NCBI RefSeq assembly: GCF_001277195.1
Contig: NZ_CP012268.1
Span: 4,278,001 to 4,342,000 of the forward strand
DNA from: Cronobacter muytjensii ATCC 51329
GTDB lineage: Bacteria; Pseudomonadota; Gammaproteobacteria; Enterobacterales; Enterobacteriaceae
Direction of reading: 5' to 3'
Length of the DNA: 64,000 nt
In this document: piece after piece, positions 51,514-60,574 of the stretch
How the letters are laid out: the number at the start of each line of letters is the position of its first letter
How positions within the stretch are numbered: position 1 is the first letter of the stretch
Notes under the pieces: model-generated
Seen by the model: the letters and a program-made list of their open reading frames with translations, nothing else
What the model was told of the DNA's origin: nothing
Database searches by the model: none
Made by a program: the position numbers and the translations under genes

Positions 51514-52250
51514 GCAACTGGCCATATCCTCCGATCGTCGCTCACCGCGGCGGCGGCAGACTGGCGCCGGAAAACACGCTGGCGGCGATCGACACCGGCG
51601 CGCGTCTGGGGCACGCCATGATTGAGTTTGACGTCAAGCTTTCGAAAGACGGCCAGATTTTCCTGCTGCATGACGACACGCTTGAACGCACCAGCAACGG
51701 CTGGGGCGTGGCGGGCGAGCTGAACTGGGATGACCTGCTGAAAGTGGATGCCGGCGGCTGGTACAGCGGCGCGTTTAAAGGCGAGAAGCTGGCGCTGATG
51801 AGCGACGTGGCGCAGCGCTGCCGCGAGCATCACATGATGGCGAATATCGAGATCAAACCGACGACCGGCGCCGATGAAGAAACCGGGCGCGTGGTGGCGC
51901 TGGCCGCACGTGAACTCTGGCAGGGGATGACCGCGCCGCTGCTCTCGTCATTTTCTGTCGAGGCGCTGGAAGCGGCGCAACAGGCCGCCGCGGAGTTGCC
52001 GCGCGGGCTGTTGCTGGATGAGTGGCGCGATGACTGGCAGGCGCTGACCACGCGGCTTGGCTGTGTGTCGATTCACCTCAACCACAAGCTGCTGGATCAG
52101 GCGCGCGTCAGACAGCTTAAAGACGCCGGGCTGCGCATCCTGGTCTATACCGTCAATTCGCCCCGGCGCGCGCTGGAATTGCTCGCCTGGGGCGTTGACT
52201 GCATCTGCACCGACGCGATTGACGAGATAGGGCCTGATTTCCACGCTTAA
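51510..52250 (+). CDS. ugpQ: Glycerophosphodiester phosphodiesterase UgpQ
   Basis: A 246-residue cytoplasmic GDPD with the catalytic pattern HRGGGRLAPENTLAAIDTGA and E-F-D-V-K...HDDTLERTSNGWG. It hydrolyses imported glycerophosphodiesters to glycerol-3-phosphate and an alcohol. It closes the ugp operon; its stop overlaps the convergent yhhA stop. Confidence 0.98.
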   Translation: MSNWPYPPIVAHRGGGRLAPENTLAAIDTGARLGHAMIEFDVKLSKDGQIFLLHDDTLERTSNGWGVAGELNWDDLLKVDAGGWYSGAFKGEKLALMSDVAQRCREHHMMANIEIKPTTGADEETGRVVALAARELWQGMTAPLLSSFSVEALEAAQQAAAELPRGLLLDEWRDDWQALTTRLGCVSIHLNHKLLDQARVRQLKDAGLRILVYTVNSPRRALELLAWGVDCICTDAIDEIGPDFHA

Positions 52251-52723
52251 GGCGCGATGGCGCTATTTGTGTTTAAGGTGGCGCCGTTTTGCCGCAGCAT
52301 GTCACCGTTCTGGTGCGGCTGGATCATATGCGTCTGCTGAGGGCTGTTCAGCGTCGCGCCGCTGCTGCCGGTGCTGTTCAGCATGTGCTGCGAACTGCCG
52401 CTGTTGCCGTTCAGCATACCGCCGTTGGTGTTCGGCAGTACCTGCTCCCGCTGCGGGTTCAGATTCCCCGGCTGGTTCTGCTGAATACGCTGCGTGTTGG
52501 CGTTCATCTGCGTTTGCAGGTTCTGCTGTTGCAGACGGCTCTGCGTCTGGATCTGCTGGTTCAGCATACCTTTTTGCTGGATCTGCTGGCTTTGCATCTG
52601 CGTCTGTAAACGTTGCTGGCTGGGGTTTACGTACCCCGGCTGGTTCGGGTTATTGAGGACGTTGATGGGTTCGGCCAGCGCCGCCAGCGGCAGCGCGGCG
52701 GCAATCAGTAAGTAACGTTTCAT
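52247..52723 (-). CDS. yhhA: DUF2756 family Gln/Asn-rich periplasmic protein YhhA
   Basis: A 158-residue exported protein of low complexity. After a signal peptide (MKRYLLIAAALPLAALAEPI) comes NVLNNPNQPGYVNPSQQRLQ and long Gln/Asn-rich runs, as in E. coli YhhA. Function is unknown; the composition suggests a disordered chain. I use the ATG at 52723, which gives the signal peptide and a GGGAGGGA ribosome site; a longer in-frame ORF to 53125 is antisense to ggt. It overlaps the ugpQ stop. Confidence 0.92.
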   Translation of the reverse strand: MKRYLLIAAALPLAALAEPINVLNNPNQPGYVNPSQQRLQTQMQSQQIQQKGMLNQQIQTQSRLQQQNLQTQMNANTQRIQQNQPGNLNPQREQVLPNTNGGMLNGNSGSSQHMLNSTGSSGATLNSPQQTHMIQPHQNGDMLRQNGATLNTNSAIAP

Positions 52724-52849
52724 GGTATTTCCCTCCCCGTATGGAAGATCTTTTAAGTTTACTCCCTCTGTGACAACACGATGATCTTTTAAGAGTTGTG
52801 AACCAGACTTGATCCGGGGAGTGTCCCAGACAAGAACCGGAGAAAAATA

Positions 52850-54610
52850 ATGATGATGCAGTGGAAAACCGTACGCCAGACCGCGATAGCCGCGCTGGCG
52901 GCAGCCTTTTGCGTATCGGCGGCGGCAGCGCCTCCGCCCGTTGCGGCGCCTGCGCCGGTCTCCTATGGCGTTGAAGAGGATGTGTTTCATCCGGTGCGCG
53001 CCGAACACGGCATGGTGGCGTCTGTGGATGCCGCCGCGACCCAGGTGGGCGTCGATGTGCTGAAGCGGGGCGGCAACGCGGTGGATGCGGCAGTCGCAGT
53101 AGGGTTCGCGCTGGCGGTCACACACCCGCAGGCCGGTAACCTCGGCGGCGGCGGTTTTATGATGCTGCGCACCAAAGACGGCAAAGTGACCGCGATCGAT
53201 TTTCGCGAAATGGCGCCAGAGAAAGCCACGCGCGATATGTTCCTCGATGCGCAGGGCAACGCCGACAGTAAAAAATCGCTCACTTCACATCTCGCCTCCG
53301 GCACGCCGGGCAGCGTCGCGGGCTTCGCGCTGGCGCTGCAAAAATATGGCACGATGTCGCTCGATAACGTTATCCAGCCCGCCATTGCGCTGGCGCGTGA
53401 CGGCTTTACGGTAAACGACGCGCTGGCTATCGATTTAAAAACCTACGGCGTGGAGACGCTCCCGAACCACCCGGCCAGTAAAGCGATATTCTGGAAACAG
53501 GACGGCAATCCTTACCAGAAAGGCGACAAACTGGTGCAGGCGAACCTCGCGAAAAGCCTTGAGCTTATCGCTAAAAATGGCCCGGACGCCTTTTATAAAG
53601 GCCCCATCGCCGATCAGATAGCTGATGAAATGGCGAAAAACGGCGGGCTTATCACTAAAGCCGATCTGGCGAATTACAGAGCGGTGGAGCGCACGCCTGT
53701 GAGCGGCGACTATCGCGGTTATCAGGTGTACTCAATGCCACCGCCGTCTTCCGGCGGGATCCACATTGTGCAAATCCTTAATATTCTGGAAAATTTTGAC
53801 CTGCATAAATATGGTTTCGGCAGCGCTGACGCGATGCAGATAATGGCCGAGGCGGAAAAATATGCCTACGCCGACCGCTCGGAATATCTGGGCGACCCCG
53901 ATTTCGTGAAGGTGCCCTGGCAGGCGCTGACCAGCAAGGATTACGCAAAAACGCTGGCGCAGCAGATTGATGTGAATAAAGCGCGGCCGTCAAAGGAGAT
54001 AAAGCCTGGCAATCTCGCGCCTTATGAGAGCAACCAGACGACGCATTTCTCGGTTGTCGATAAAGACGGCAACGCGGTGGCGGTGACCTACACGCTGAAC
54101 ACCACCTTCGGCAGCGGCATTGTGGCGGGCGATACCGGTATTCTGATGAATAACCAGATGGACGATTTCTCCGCGAAGCCGGGCACGCCGAACGTTTATG
54201 GTCTGGTGGGGGGCGATGCGAACGCCGTAGGGCCGAAAAAGCGCCCGCTGTCGTCGATGTCGCCGACGATCGTGGTGAAAGGGGGCAAAACCTGGCTGGT
54301 GACCGGCAGCCCGGGCGGCAGCCGTATTATTACTACCGTATTGCAGATGGTCGTGAACTCAATCGATTTCGGTATGAACGTGGCGGAAGCCACTAACGCG
54401 CCGCGTTTCCATCATCAGTGGCTGCCGGATCAGCTGTGGGTGGAGAAGGGCTTTAGCCCGGATACGCTGAAGCTGCTGCGTGAAAAAGGGCAGAACGTGG
54501 CGGTGAAAGAGGCGATGGGCAGCACCCAGAGCATTATGATTGGCCCGGACGGGGCGCTTTATGGCGCGTCCGACCCGCGCAGCGTGGATGATTTAACGGC
54601 GGGGTATTAA
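52850..54610 (+). CDS. ggt: Gamma-glutamyltranspeptidase
   Basis: A 586-residue periplasmic Ntn hydrolase that cleaves glutathione and other gamma-glutamyl compounds. The signal peptide runs to about residue 25 (ALAAAFCVSAAAA). The chain is cut before Thr397 (ESNQ-TTHFSVVD), equal to Thr391 of E. coli, which becomes the nucleophile of the small subunit. RPLSSMSPTIV and GSPGGSRIITTVL substrate-site motifs are intact. It is downstream of yhhA's divergent start, as in E. coli. Confidence 0.98.
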   Translation: MMMQWKTVRQTAIAALAAAFCVSAAAAPPPVAAPAPVSYGVEEDVFHPVRAEHGMVASVDAAATQVGVDVLKRGGNAVDAAVAVGFALAVTHPQAGNLGGGGFMMLRTKDGKVTAIDFREMAPEKATRDMFLDAQGNADSKKSLTSHLASGTPGSVAGFALALQKYGTMSLDNVIQPAIALARDGFTVNDALAIDLKTYGVETLPNHPASKAIFWKQDGNPYQKGDKLVQANLAKSLELIAKNGPDAFYKGPIADQIADEMAKNGGLITKADLANYRAVERTPVSGDYRGYQVYSMPPPSSGGIHIVQILNILENFDLHKYGFGSADAMQIMAEAEKYAYADRSEYLGDPDFVKVPWQALTSKDYAKTLAQQIDVNKARPSKEIKPGNLAPYESNQTTHFSVVDKDGNAVAVTYTLNTTFGSGIVAGDTGILMNNQMDDFSAKPGTPNVYGLVGGDANAVGPKKRPLSSMSPTIVVKGGKTWLVTGSPGGSRIITTVLQMVVNSIDFGMNVAEATNAPRFHHQWLPDQLWVEKGFSPDTLKLLREKGQNVAVKEAMGSTQSIMIGPDGALYGASDPRSVDDLTAGY

Positions 54611-54678
54611 GGTAGCGCCCGCCGTATCGCGTAATGCGAAAGGCGGGCGTGCATTAAAAACGGCGATAGGGTTCTCCT

Positions 54679-54704
54679 GGGCGGGTAAGCCACGCGCGCC
54701 CGCC
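54679..54704. repeat. REP-like palindrome after ggt
   Basis: GGGCGGGTAAGCC...GCGCCCGCC, between convergent ggt and yhhY genes. A further hairpin (GCCCGCC at 54617 with GGCGGGC at 54642) immediately follows ggt and may be its terminator. Confidence 0.6.
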
Positions 54705-54727
54705 TTAACAACCTCCGCCAGCGCCCG

Positions 54728-55225
54728 TTAACCGGCCTTCATTCGCGCCATAAAGTACGCGTCCACATACTCCCCGTCGCGCAGGGCGTAACGGCGGCCT
54801 GTGCCTTCCGTCTCGAACCCGAATTTACGATATACCGCCAGCGCAGGCGCATTATCGACAAACACCGTCAGCTCTATTCGCTCAATACGCAGCCAGTTAT
54901 CGCACAGGTTCACCATTTCACGCATCAACGCCGAGGCCACGCCGCGGTTGCGCCACGCCGGATGCACGCTCATCCCGAATGTCGCCACATGGCTGCGCCG
55001 CGGGTTCTGCTCGACCGTTAAGGCCAGATGGCCCACCACCTGCTCGTCAATGCACGCCACTAACTGACGACGCCCCGGCTGCGGCGCGCCGAGCCGGTCG
55101 CGCCACATCGCCAGCGACGGATGCGGGATTTGCAGCGTGTTGTGGATGATCTCCGGCATTGTGTGGATCTGCTGCAACGCCTGCGCATCGTCAGTTTCTG
55201 CATGTCTTACCACGACGTCATTCAT
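54728..55225 (-). CDS. yhhY: GNAT N-acetyltransferase YhhY (L-amino acid acetyltransferase type)
   Basis: A 165-residue GNAT enzyme. The acetyl-CoA loop is HPAWRNRGVASALMREMVNL, followed by IERIELTVFVDNAPALAVYR and KFGFETEGTGRRYALRDGEY. It matches E. coli YhhY, renamed AaaT for acetylating some L-amino acids such as Phe and Met. It is divergent from ryhB and yhhX, as in E. coli. Confidence 0.94.
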   Translation of the reverse strand: MNDVVVRHAETDDAQALQQIHTMPEIIHNTLQIPHPSLAMWRDRLGAPQPGRRQLVACIDEQVVGHLALTVEQNPRRSHVATFGMSVHPAWRNRGVASALMREMVNLCDNWLRIERIELTVFVDNAPALAVYRKFGFETEGTGRRYALRDGEYVDAYFMARMKAG

Positions 55226-55311
55226 GGCGTTCCCCTGTGTTTTCCGATAACCCTCTCAACATCAATGGTTTTTTCTTTGTGGTCAATTCCCAAATTTTTT
55301 TCAAAAAAGGC

Positions 55312-55347
55312 TGGACACATGCGAATGATAATGATTATTATTGCCAT
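55312..55347 (+). promoter_or_regulatory. Fur-controlled promoter of ryhB
   Basis: A -35 TGGACA (55312-55317), 18-bp spacer and -10 TATTAT (55336-55341). A Fur box AATGATAATGATTATTATT (55324-55342) covers the -10, so Fur-Fe(II) would block RNA polymerase. Confidence 0.9.
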
Positions 55348-55445
55348 GCGTTCAGGGGGAACCCCAACGGAATCATCCTGAAAGCACGACATTGCTCACA
55401 TTGCTTCCAGTATTTCTTAGCCAGCCGGGTGCTGGCTTTTTTTTT
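55348..55445 (+). ncRNA. ryhB: RyhB small RNA
   Basis: The iron-starvation sRNA. The seed core CTGAAAGCACGACATTGCTC (from 55378) is identical to E. coli RyhB and is followed by CACATTGCTTCCAGTATT and the Hfq-type terminator GCCAGCCGGGTGCTGGC with nine T residues ending at 55445. The 5' stem-loop differs from E. coli in sequence, but TTCAGG (55351) still pairs with CCTGAA (55377). It base-pairs with mRNAs of iron-using proteins and promotes their decay. Position between yhhY and yhhX is conserved. Confidence 0.97.
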
Positions 55446-55498
55446 GCCTGATGATCTATGGTTAAACCAACGCTTTAACTCGCTATAAGGATCGGGCA

Positions 55499-56539
55499 AT
55501 GACGATTAACTGCGCTTTTATTGGTTTTGGCAAAAGCACCACCCGCTACCATCTTCCCTACGTTTTACACCGCAAAGAGACATTTCACGTCGCGCATATT
55601 TTCCGCCGTCATCCTAAACCGGAGCTGGAAAGCCATCCGCGTTATCAGCATATTCACTTCACCAGCGTGCTGGATGACATCCTGAACGACGACTCGGTGA
55701 AGCTGGTGGTTATCTGCACCCACGCCGACAGCCATTTCGACTACGCGAAACGCGCGCTGGAAGCCGGGAAAAACGTGCTGGTGGAGAAGCCGTTCACGAC
55801 AAGCGTCGCGGATGCGCGCCTGCTGCTGGATCTGGCGAAGAGCAAGGGGCTGGTGGTCACGCCGTATCAGAATCGCCGGTTCGACGCCTGCTTCCTCACC
55901 GCCCGCAAGGTGATTGAGAGCGGCAAACTGGGCGAGATTGTCGAAATCGAAAGCCATTTCGATTACTACCGCCCGGAGGCGGAAACCAAACCGGGCCTGC
56001 CGGAGGACGGCATGTTTTTCGGACTCGGCGTGCATACGATGGATCAGATTATTTCGCTGTTTGGCCGGCCCGATCACGTCAGCTACGACATCCGCAGCCT
56101 GCGCAATAAGGCCAACCCGGACGACACCTTTGAGGCGCAGCTGTTTTATGGCGATTTGAAAGCCATTGTGAAGACCAGCCATTACGTCAAAATCGACTAC
56201 CCGAAATTTATCGTCCACGGCAAAAAGGGCTCGTTTATCAAATATGGCATCGACCAGCAGGAGACCAGCCTGAAGGCCGGGATCATGCCGGGCGAGCCGG
56301 GCTTTGCGGCGGATGAAAGCACAGGGCGGCTGGAGTATGTCAACGAGCGGGGCGAAACGGTGCGTGAAGAGATAAAACCGGAAGTGGGCGACTATGGCCT
56401 CGTATATGACGCGCTCTATGACACCCTGGTTAACGGCGCGCCGAATTATGTCAGAGAATCTGAAGTGCTCACCAATCTGGAGATCCTCGAACGCGGTTTC
56501 GAGCAGGCGTCTCCTGCCACGGTAACCCTTGCGAAATAA
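55499..56539 (+). CDS. yhhX: Gfo/Idh/MocA family oxidoreductase YhhX
   Basis: A 346-residue NAD(P)-dependent oxidoreductase. N-terminal Rossmann start is INCAFIGFGKSTTRYHLPYV; the family EKP motif is NVLVEKPFTTSVADA; and ESHFDYYRPEAE with GVHTMDQI marks the C-terminal domain. Substrate unknown. A ribosome site AAGGA precedes the ATG. It lies next to ryhB, as in E. coli. Confidence 0.95.
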   Translation: MTINCAFIGFGKSTTRYHLPYVLHRKETFHVAHIFRRHPKPELESHPRYQHIHFTSVLDDILNDDSVKLVVICTHADSHFDYAKRALEAGKNVLVEKPFTTSVADARLLLDLAKSKGLVVTPYQNRRFDACFLTARKVIESGKLGEIVEIESHFDYYRPEAETKPGLPEDGMFFGLGVHTMDQIISLFGRPDHVSYDIRSLRNKANPDDTFEAQLFYGDLKAIVKTSHYVKIDYPKFIVHGKKGSFIKYGIDQQETSLKAGIMPGEPGFAADESTGRLEYVNERGETVREEIKPEVGDYGLVYDALYDTLVNGAPNYVRESEVLTNLEILERGFEQASPATVTLAK

Positions 56540-56586
56540 GGGTTACCGGCTCCTCTGTTCTTATTCACAAAATTTGAACAGAGGAG
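56521..56586 (+). terminator. Two tandem inverted repeats after yhhX
   Basis: GGTAACCCTT / AAGGGTTACC (56521-56547) overlaps the last yhhX codons, and CTCCTCTGTTC / GAACAGAGGAG (56550-56586) follows at once with a 15-base loop. Both are perfect. T runs are weak, so they may be terminators or protein-binding sites. Confidence 0.6.
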
Positions 56587-56660
56587 TCAATTTTCACCCT
56601 CTATGATCGCGAACCGTTCGGGTACACACTTACCCCATCAAATCGCTAAGGGGGTACACG

Positions 56661-57356
56661 ATGATCTATTTACGCAAAGCAAATGAACGTGGCCATGCTA
56701 ACCACGGCTGGCTCGATTCCTGGCACACTTTTTCTTTCGCCAACTACTACGACCCGAATTTTATGGGCTTCTCCGCCCTGCGGGTGATCAACGACGACGT
56801 CATCGACGCCGGTCAGGGCTTCGGTACGCACCCGCATAAAGATATGGAAATTCTGACCTACGTGCTGGAAGGCGCGGTAGAACATCAGGACAGCATGGGC
56901 AACAAAGAACAGGTGCCTGCCGGTGAGTTTCAGATAATGAGCGCCGGCACCGGGGTTCGCCACTCGGAATACAACCCGAGCGCCACCGAGCGTCTGCGTC
57001 TGTATCAGATCTGGATAATCCCGTCTGAAAACGGCATCGAACCGCGTTATGAGCAGCGCCGCTTCGACGCCGCCCAGGGCCGCCAGCTGGTGTTGTCGCC
57101 GGACGCCCGCGACGGGTCGCTGAAAGTGCATCAGGATATGGAACTGTCGCGCTGGGCGCTGCCCAATGGCGAAGAGGGCGAGTACACGCCGGCTGCCGGT
57201 CGTCGCGTCTGGATCCAGGTGGTGAAAGGCGATGTGACCATTAACGGCACCCGCGCGACCACCAGCGACGGCCTGGCTATCTGGGACGAAGCGACGCTTG
57301 CCATCCGCGCCGACAGCGACAGCGAAATCCTGCTGTTCGATCTGCCGCCGGTCTGA
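56661..57356 (+). CDS. yhhW: Pirin-like quercetin 2,3-dioxygenase YhhW
   Basis: A 231-residue bicupin of the pirin family. The metal ligands appear in FGTHPHKDMEILTYVLEG (two His) and AGTGVRHSEYNPS (His, Glu). E. coli YhhW has quercetinase activity in vitro; the natural substrate is unknown. It lies between yhhX and gntR and ends at an AACCTTCC / GGAAGGTT hairpin (57378-57403). Confidence 0.95.
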   Translation: MIYLRKANERGHANHGWLDSWHTFSFANYYDPNFMGFSALRVINDDVIDAGQGFGTHPHKDMEILTYVLEGAVEHQDSMGNKEQVPAGEFQIMSAGTGVRHSEYNPSATERLRLYQIWIIPSENGIEPRYEQRRFDAAQGRQLVLSPDARDGSLKVHQDMELSRWALPNGEEGEYTPAAGRRVWIQVVKGDVTINGTRATTSDGLAIWDEATLAIRADSDSEILLFDLPPV

Positions 57357-57460
57357 TAATTCCTTAACCTCACTCGCAACCTTCCTCTAAACAGGGGAAG
57401 GTTGTTGCGCGTCCGTGATAAACTGGTTATTACCCATGACCTTATCCCCCCTTCAGGACG

Positions 57461-58456
57461 ATGAAAAAGAGAAGACCGGTACTTCAGGATGTGGCCGATC
57501 GCGTCGGCGTGACCAAAATGACCATCAGCCGCTATCTGCGCAACCCCGAGCAAGTCTCGCTGGCGCTGCGCAGTAAAATCGCGGCGGCGCTGGACGATCT
57601 TGGCTACATTCCCAACCGCGCGCCGGATATTCTCTCCAACGCTACCAGCCGCGCTATTGGCGTGTTGCTGCCCTCCCTGACCAACCAGGTATTTGCCGAA
57701 GTCTTACGCGGCATTGAAAGCGTTATCGACGCGCACGGTTATCAAACCATGCTTGCCCACTACGGCTATAAGCCGGAGCTGGAGGAAGAACGCCTGGAAT
57801 CGATGCTCTCCTGGAATATTGACGGGCTGATTTTAACCGAGCGCAACCACACGCCGCGCACGCTGAAGATGATTGAAGTGGCGGGCATTCCGGTGGTGGA
57901 ACTGATGGACAGCGTCTCGCCCTGCCTCGATATCGCCGTAGGGTTTGATAACTTCGACGCCGCGCGCCAGATGACGGCGGAAATTATCGCCCGCGGTCAT
58001 CGTCACGTCGCGTATCTCGGCGCGCGTCTTGACGAACGCACCATCATGAAACAGAAAGGCTACGAGCAGGCGATGCTTGACGCGGGGCTGACGCCTTACA
58101 GCGTCATGGTGGAGCACTCTTCGTCATTCTCCACCGGCAGCGAACTGCTGCGGCAGGCGCGGCGCGAATATCCGCAGCTCGACAGTATTTTCTGCACCAA
58201 TGACGATCTCGCTATCGGCGCCGCGTTCGAGTGTCAGCGCCTGGGTCTGCGTATTCCTGACGATATGGCTATCGCCGGCTTCCACGGCCACGATATCGGG
58301 CAGGTGATGGAGCCGCAGCTCGCCAGCGTGCTTACGCCGCGCGAGCGCATGGGACGCATCGGCGCGGAACGCCTGCTGGCGCGCATCCGTGGCGAAACCG
58401 TCACGCCGCAGATGCTCGATCTCGGTTTTACGCTCTCGCCGGGCGGCTCAATTTAA
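57461..58456 (+). CDS. gntR: Gluconate operon repressor GntR (LacI family)
   Basis: A 331-residue LacI-family regulator. The helix-turn-helix is LQDVADRVGVTKMTISRYLR and the hinge follows in PNRAPDILSNATSRAIGVLL. In E. coli it represses gntKU and the Entner-Doudoroff genes until gluconate binds. It is separated from gntK by a 141-bp gap that carries its operators. Confidence 0.97.
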   Translation: MKKRRPVLQDVADRVGVTKMTISRYLRNPEQVSLALRSKIAAALDDLGYIPNRAPDILSNATSRAIGVLLPSLTNQVFAEVLRGIESVIDAHGYQTMLAHYGYKPELEEERLESMLSWNIDGLILTERNHTPRTLKMIEVAGIPVVELMDSVSPCLDIAVGFDNFDAARQMTAEIIARGHRHVAYLGARLDERTIMKQKGYEQAMLDAGLTPYSVMVEHSSSFSTGSELLRQARREYPQLDSIFCTNDDLAIGAAFECQRLGLRIPDDMAIAGFHGHDIGQVMEPQLASVLTPRERMGRIGAERLLARIRGETVTPQMLDLGFTLSPGGSI

Positions 58457-58535
58457 TCCCACAAATTTGAGCTAGTTCACACTTATTCACACTGGCCTCC
58501 TGCGGAAATTGCTAATTTTCAGTGTGAGCCAGACA

Positions 58536-58564
58536 ATGTTACCGTTAACAGTTACCCGTAACAT
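58536..58564 (+). promoter_or_regulatory. GntR operators upstream of gntK
   Basis: ATGTTACCGTTAACA (58536-58550) and GTTACCCGTAACAT (58551-58564) are two adjoining palindromic sites of the GntR type (ATGTTA-n4-TAACAT). Confidence 0.85.
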
Positions 58565-58597
58565 TATCCGTAATGCCTTTGCCAGGGGAGTTCTGCA

Positions 58598-59125
58598 ATG
58601 AGCACGACCAATCATGATCACCACATTTATATCCTGATGGGCGTTTCCGGCAGCGGGAAATCCGTTGTCGCCAGCGAAGTCGCGCATCGTCTGAAAGCGG
58701 CGTTTCTGGATGGCGACTTTCTGCATCCGCGCCGCAACATTATGAAAATGGCGTCCGGCGATCCGCTTAATGATGATGACCGCACGCCGTGGCTACAGGC
58801 ACTCAACGACGCCGCCTTCGCGATGCAACGCACCAACAAAGTGTCGCTGATCGTCTGCTCGGCGCTGAAAAAGCGCTACCGCGACATTCTGCGCAGCGGC
58901 AATCCGAATCTCTCTTTCATCTGGCTGAAAGGCGATTTTGAAGTGATCGAAAGCCGCCTGCGCGCGCGTAAAGGGCACTTCTTCAAGCCGCAAATGCTGG
59001 TGACCCAGTTCGAGGCGCTGGAAGCCCCGCAGGAAGATGAAAAAGATGTGTTGTTTGTGGATATCAACCAGTCGCTTGACGACGTTATCGACAGCACGAT
59101 CGCGCTTATCAACAAAGGCCAGTAA
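58598..59125 (+). CDS. gntK: Thermoresistant gluconokinase
   Basis: A 175-residue kinase with P-loop GVSGSGKSVVASEVA and DGDFLHPRRNIMKMASGDPL, the family's substrate region. It phosphorylates gluconate to 6-phosphogluconate. gntU starts 3 bases after its stop, so the two are one operon under GntR control. Confidence 0.97.
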   Translation: MSTTNHDHHIYILMGVSGSGKSVVASEVAHRLKAAFLDGDFLHPRRNIMKMASGDPLNDDDRTPWLQALNDAAFAMQRTNKVSLIVCSALKKRYRDILRSGNPNLSFIWLKGDFEVIESRLRARKGHFFKPQMLVTQFEALEAPQEDEKDVLFVDINQSLDDVIDSTIALINKGQ

Positions 59126-59128
59126 GTT

Positions 59129-60469
59129 GTGAATACATTAACCCTCGTTTTAACGGCAGTAGGGTCCGTTTTACTTCTGTTGTTTTTAGTGATGAAGGCG
59201 CGAATGCACGCCTTCGTGGCGCTGATGGTGGTGTCCATCGGTGCCGGGCTTTTCTCCGGCATGCCGCTCGATAAAATCGCCGCCACCATGGAAAAAGGCA
59301 TGGGCGGCACGCTCGGTTTTCTGGCCGTCGTCGTGGCGCTGGGCGCCATGTTCGGCAAAATCCTGCATGAAACCGGCGCGGTCGACCAGATTGCGGTCAA
59401 AATGCTGAAATCGTTCGGCCATAGCCGGGCGCATTATGCGATTGGTCTTGCGGGCCTCATCTGCGCGCTGCCGCTGTTTTTCGAAGTGGCGATCGTATTG
59501 CTGATTAGCGTCGCGTTTTCGATGGCGCGCCACACCGGCACCAACCTGGTGAAGCTTGTGATCCCGCTGTTCGCAGGCGTCGCCGCCGCTGCCGCGTTCC
59601 TGCTGCCGGGGCCTGCGCCAATGCTGCTTGCCTCCCAGATGCACGCCGATTTCGGCTGGATGATTTTAATCGGGCTGTGCGCCGCCATTCCGGGCATGCT
59701 GGTGGCCGGGCCGCTGTTTGGCAATTTCATCAGCCGTTATGTGGAACTGCATATTCCTGACGATATCAGCGAACCGCATCTGGGCGAGGGCAAACTGCCG
59801 TCTTTTGGCTTTAGCCTTGCGCTGATCCTGCTGCCGCTGGTGCTGGTGGGTCTTAAAACCATCGCCGCGCGCTTTACCGAGCAGGGCTCCACGCTCTACG
59901 AATGGCTGCAGTTTATCGGCCATCCGTTTACCGCGATTCTGGTCGCGTGCCTGGTGGCAATTTACGGTCTGGCGCGTCGTCAGGGCATGGAAAAAGAGAA
60001 GGTCATGGCGGTCTGCGGCCAGGCGCTGCAACCGGCGGGCATTATTCTGCTGGTGATTGGCGCAGGCGGCGTGTTCAAACAGGTGCTGGTGGATTCCGGC
60101 GTCGGCCCGGCGCTCGGCGCAGCGCTGACCGGCGTGGGCCTGCCGATTGCCGTCACCTGCTTTGTGCTGGCGGCGGCGGTGCGCATTATTCAGGGCTCCG
60201 CGACCGTGGCCTGTCTCACGGCCGTCGGGCTGGTGATGCCGGTTATTGAACAGCTTCACTTCTCCGGCGCGCAGCTTGCGGCGCTGTCCATTTGTATCGC
60301 GGGCGGCTCGATTGTGGTGAGCCACGTTAACGACGCCGGGTTCTGGCTGTTCGGTAAGTTTACCGGCGCCACCGAAGGGGAGACCCTGAAAACCTGGACG
60401 ATGATGGAAACGCTGCTCGGCACCACCGGCGCCATTGTCGGGATGATCGCGTTTACGCTACTGTCCTGA
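59129..60469 (+). CDS. gntU: Low-affinity gluconate transporter GntU
   Basis: A 446-residue GntP-family permease with about 12-14 membrane segments. KARMHAFVALMVVSIGAGLF, GFLAVVVALGAMFGKILHE and QGSATVACLTAVGLV are typical. It imports gluconate with protons. The start is GTG at 59129, close behind gntK. It ends before a bidirectional terminator. Confidence 0.96.
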   Translation: MNTLTLVLTAVGSVLLLLFLVMKARMHAFVALMVVSIGAGLFSGMPLDKIAATMEKGMGGTLGFLAVVVALGAMFGKILHETGAVDQIAVKMLKSFGHSRAHYAIGLAGLICALPLFFEVAIVLLISVAFSMARHTGTNLVKLVIPLFAGVAAAAAFLLPGPAPMLLASQMHADFGWMILIGLCAAIPGMLVAGPLFGNFISRYVELHIPDDISEPHLGEGKLPSFGFSLALILLPLVLVGLKTIAARFTEQGSTLYEWLQFIGHPFTAILVACLVAIYGLARRQGMEKEKVMAVCGQALQPAGIILLVIGAGGVFKQVLVDSGVGPALGAALTGVGLPIAVTCFVLAAAVRIIQGSATVACLTAVGLVMPVIEQLHFSGAQLAALSICIAGGSIVVSHVNDAGFWLFGKFTGATEGETLKTWTMMETLLGTTGAIVGMIAFTLLS

Positions 60470-60542
60470 TAACGATTTCTTCGATATCACCCGGCGGTTT
60501 TTTGTCAGCCTTAAGCCTTCTCCCGGGGGCAGGGCTGACAAT

Positions 60543-60574
60543 AAAAGGGCTTCCCAGTGGAAGCCCTTTTTTTA
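60543..60574. terminator. Bidirectional terminator between gntU and yhgN
   Basis: Perfect 12-bp stem AAAAGGGCTTCC / GGAAGCCCTTTT, CAGT loop, then T run; A run on the opposite side serves yhgN. Confidence 0.95.
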
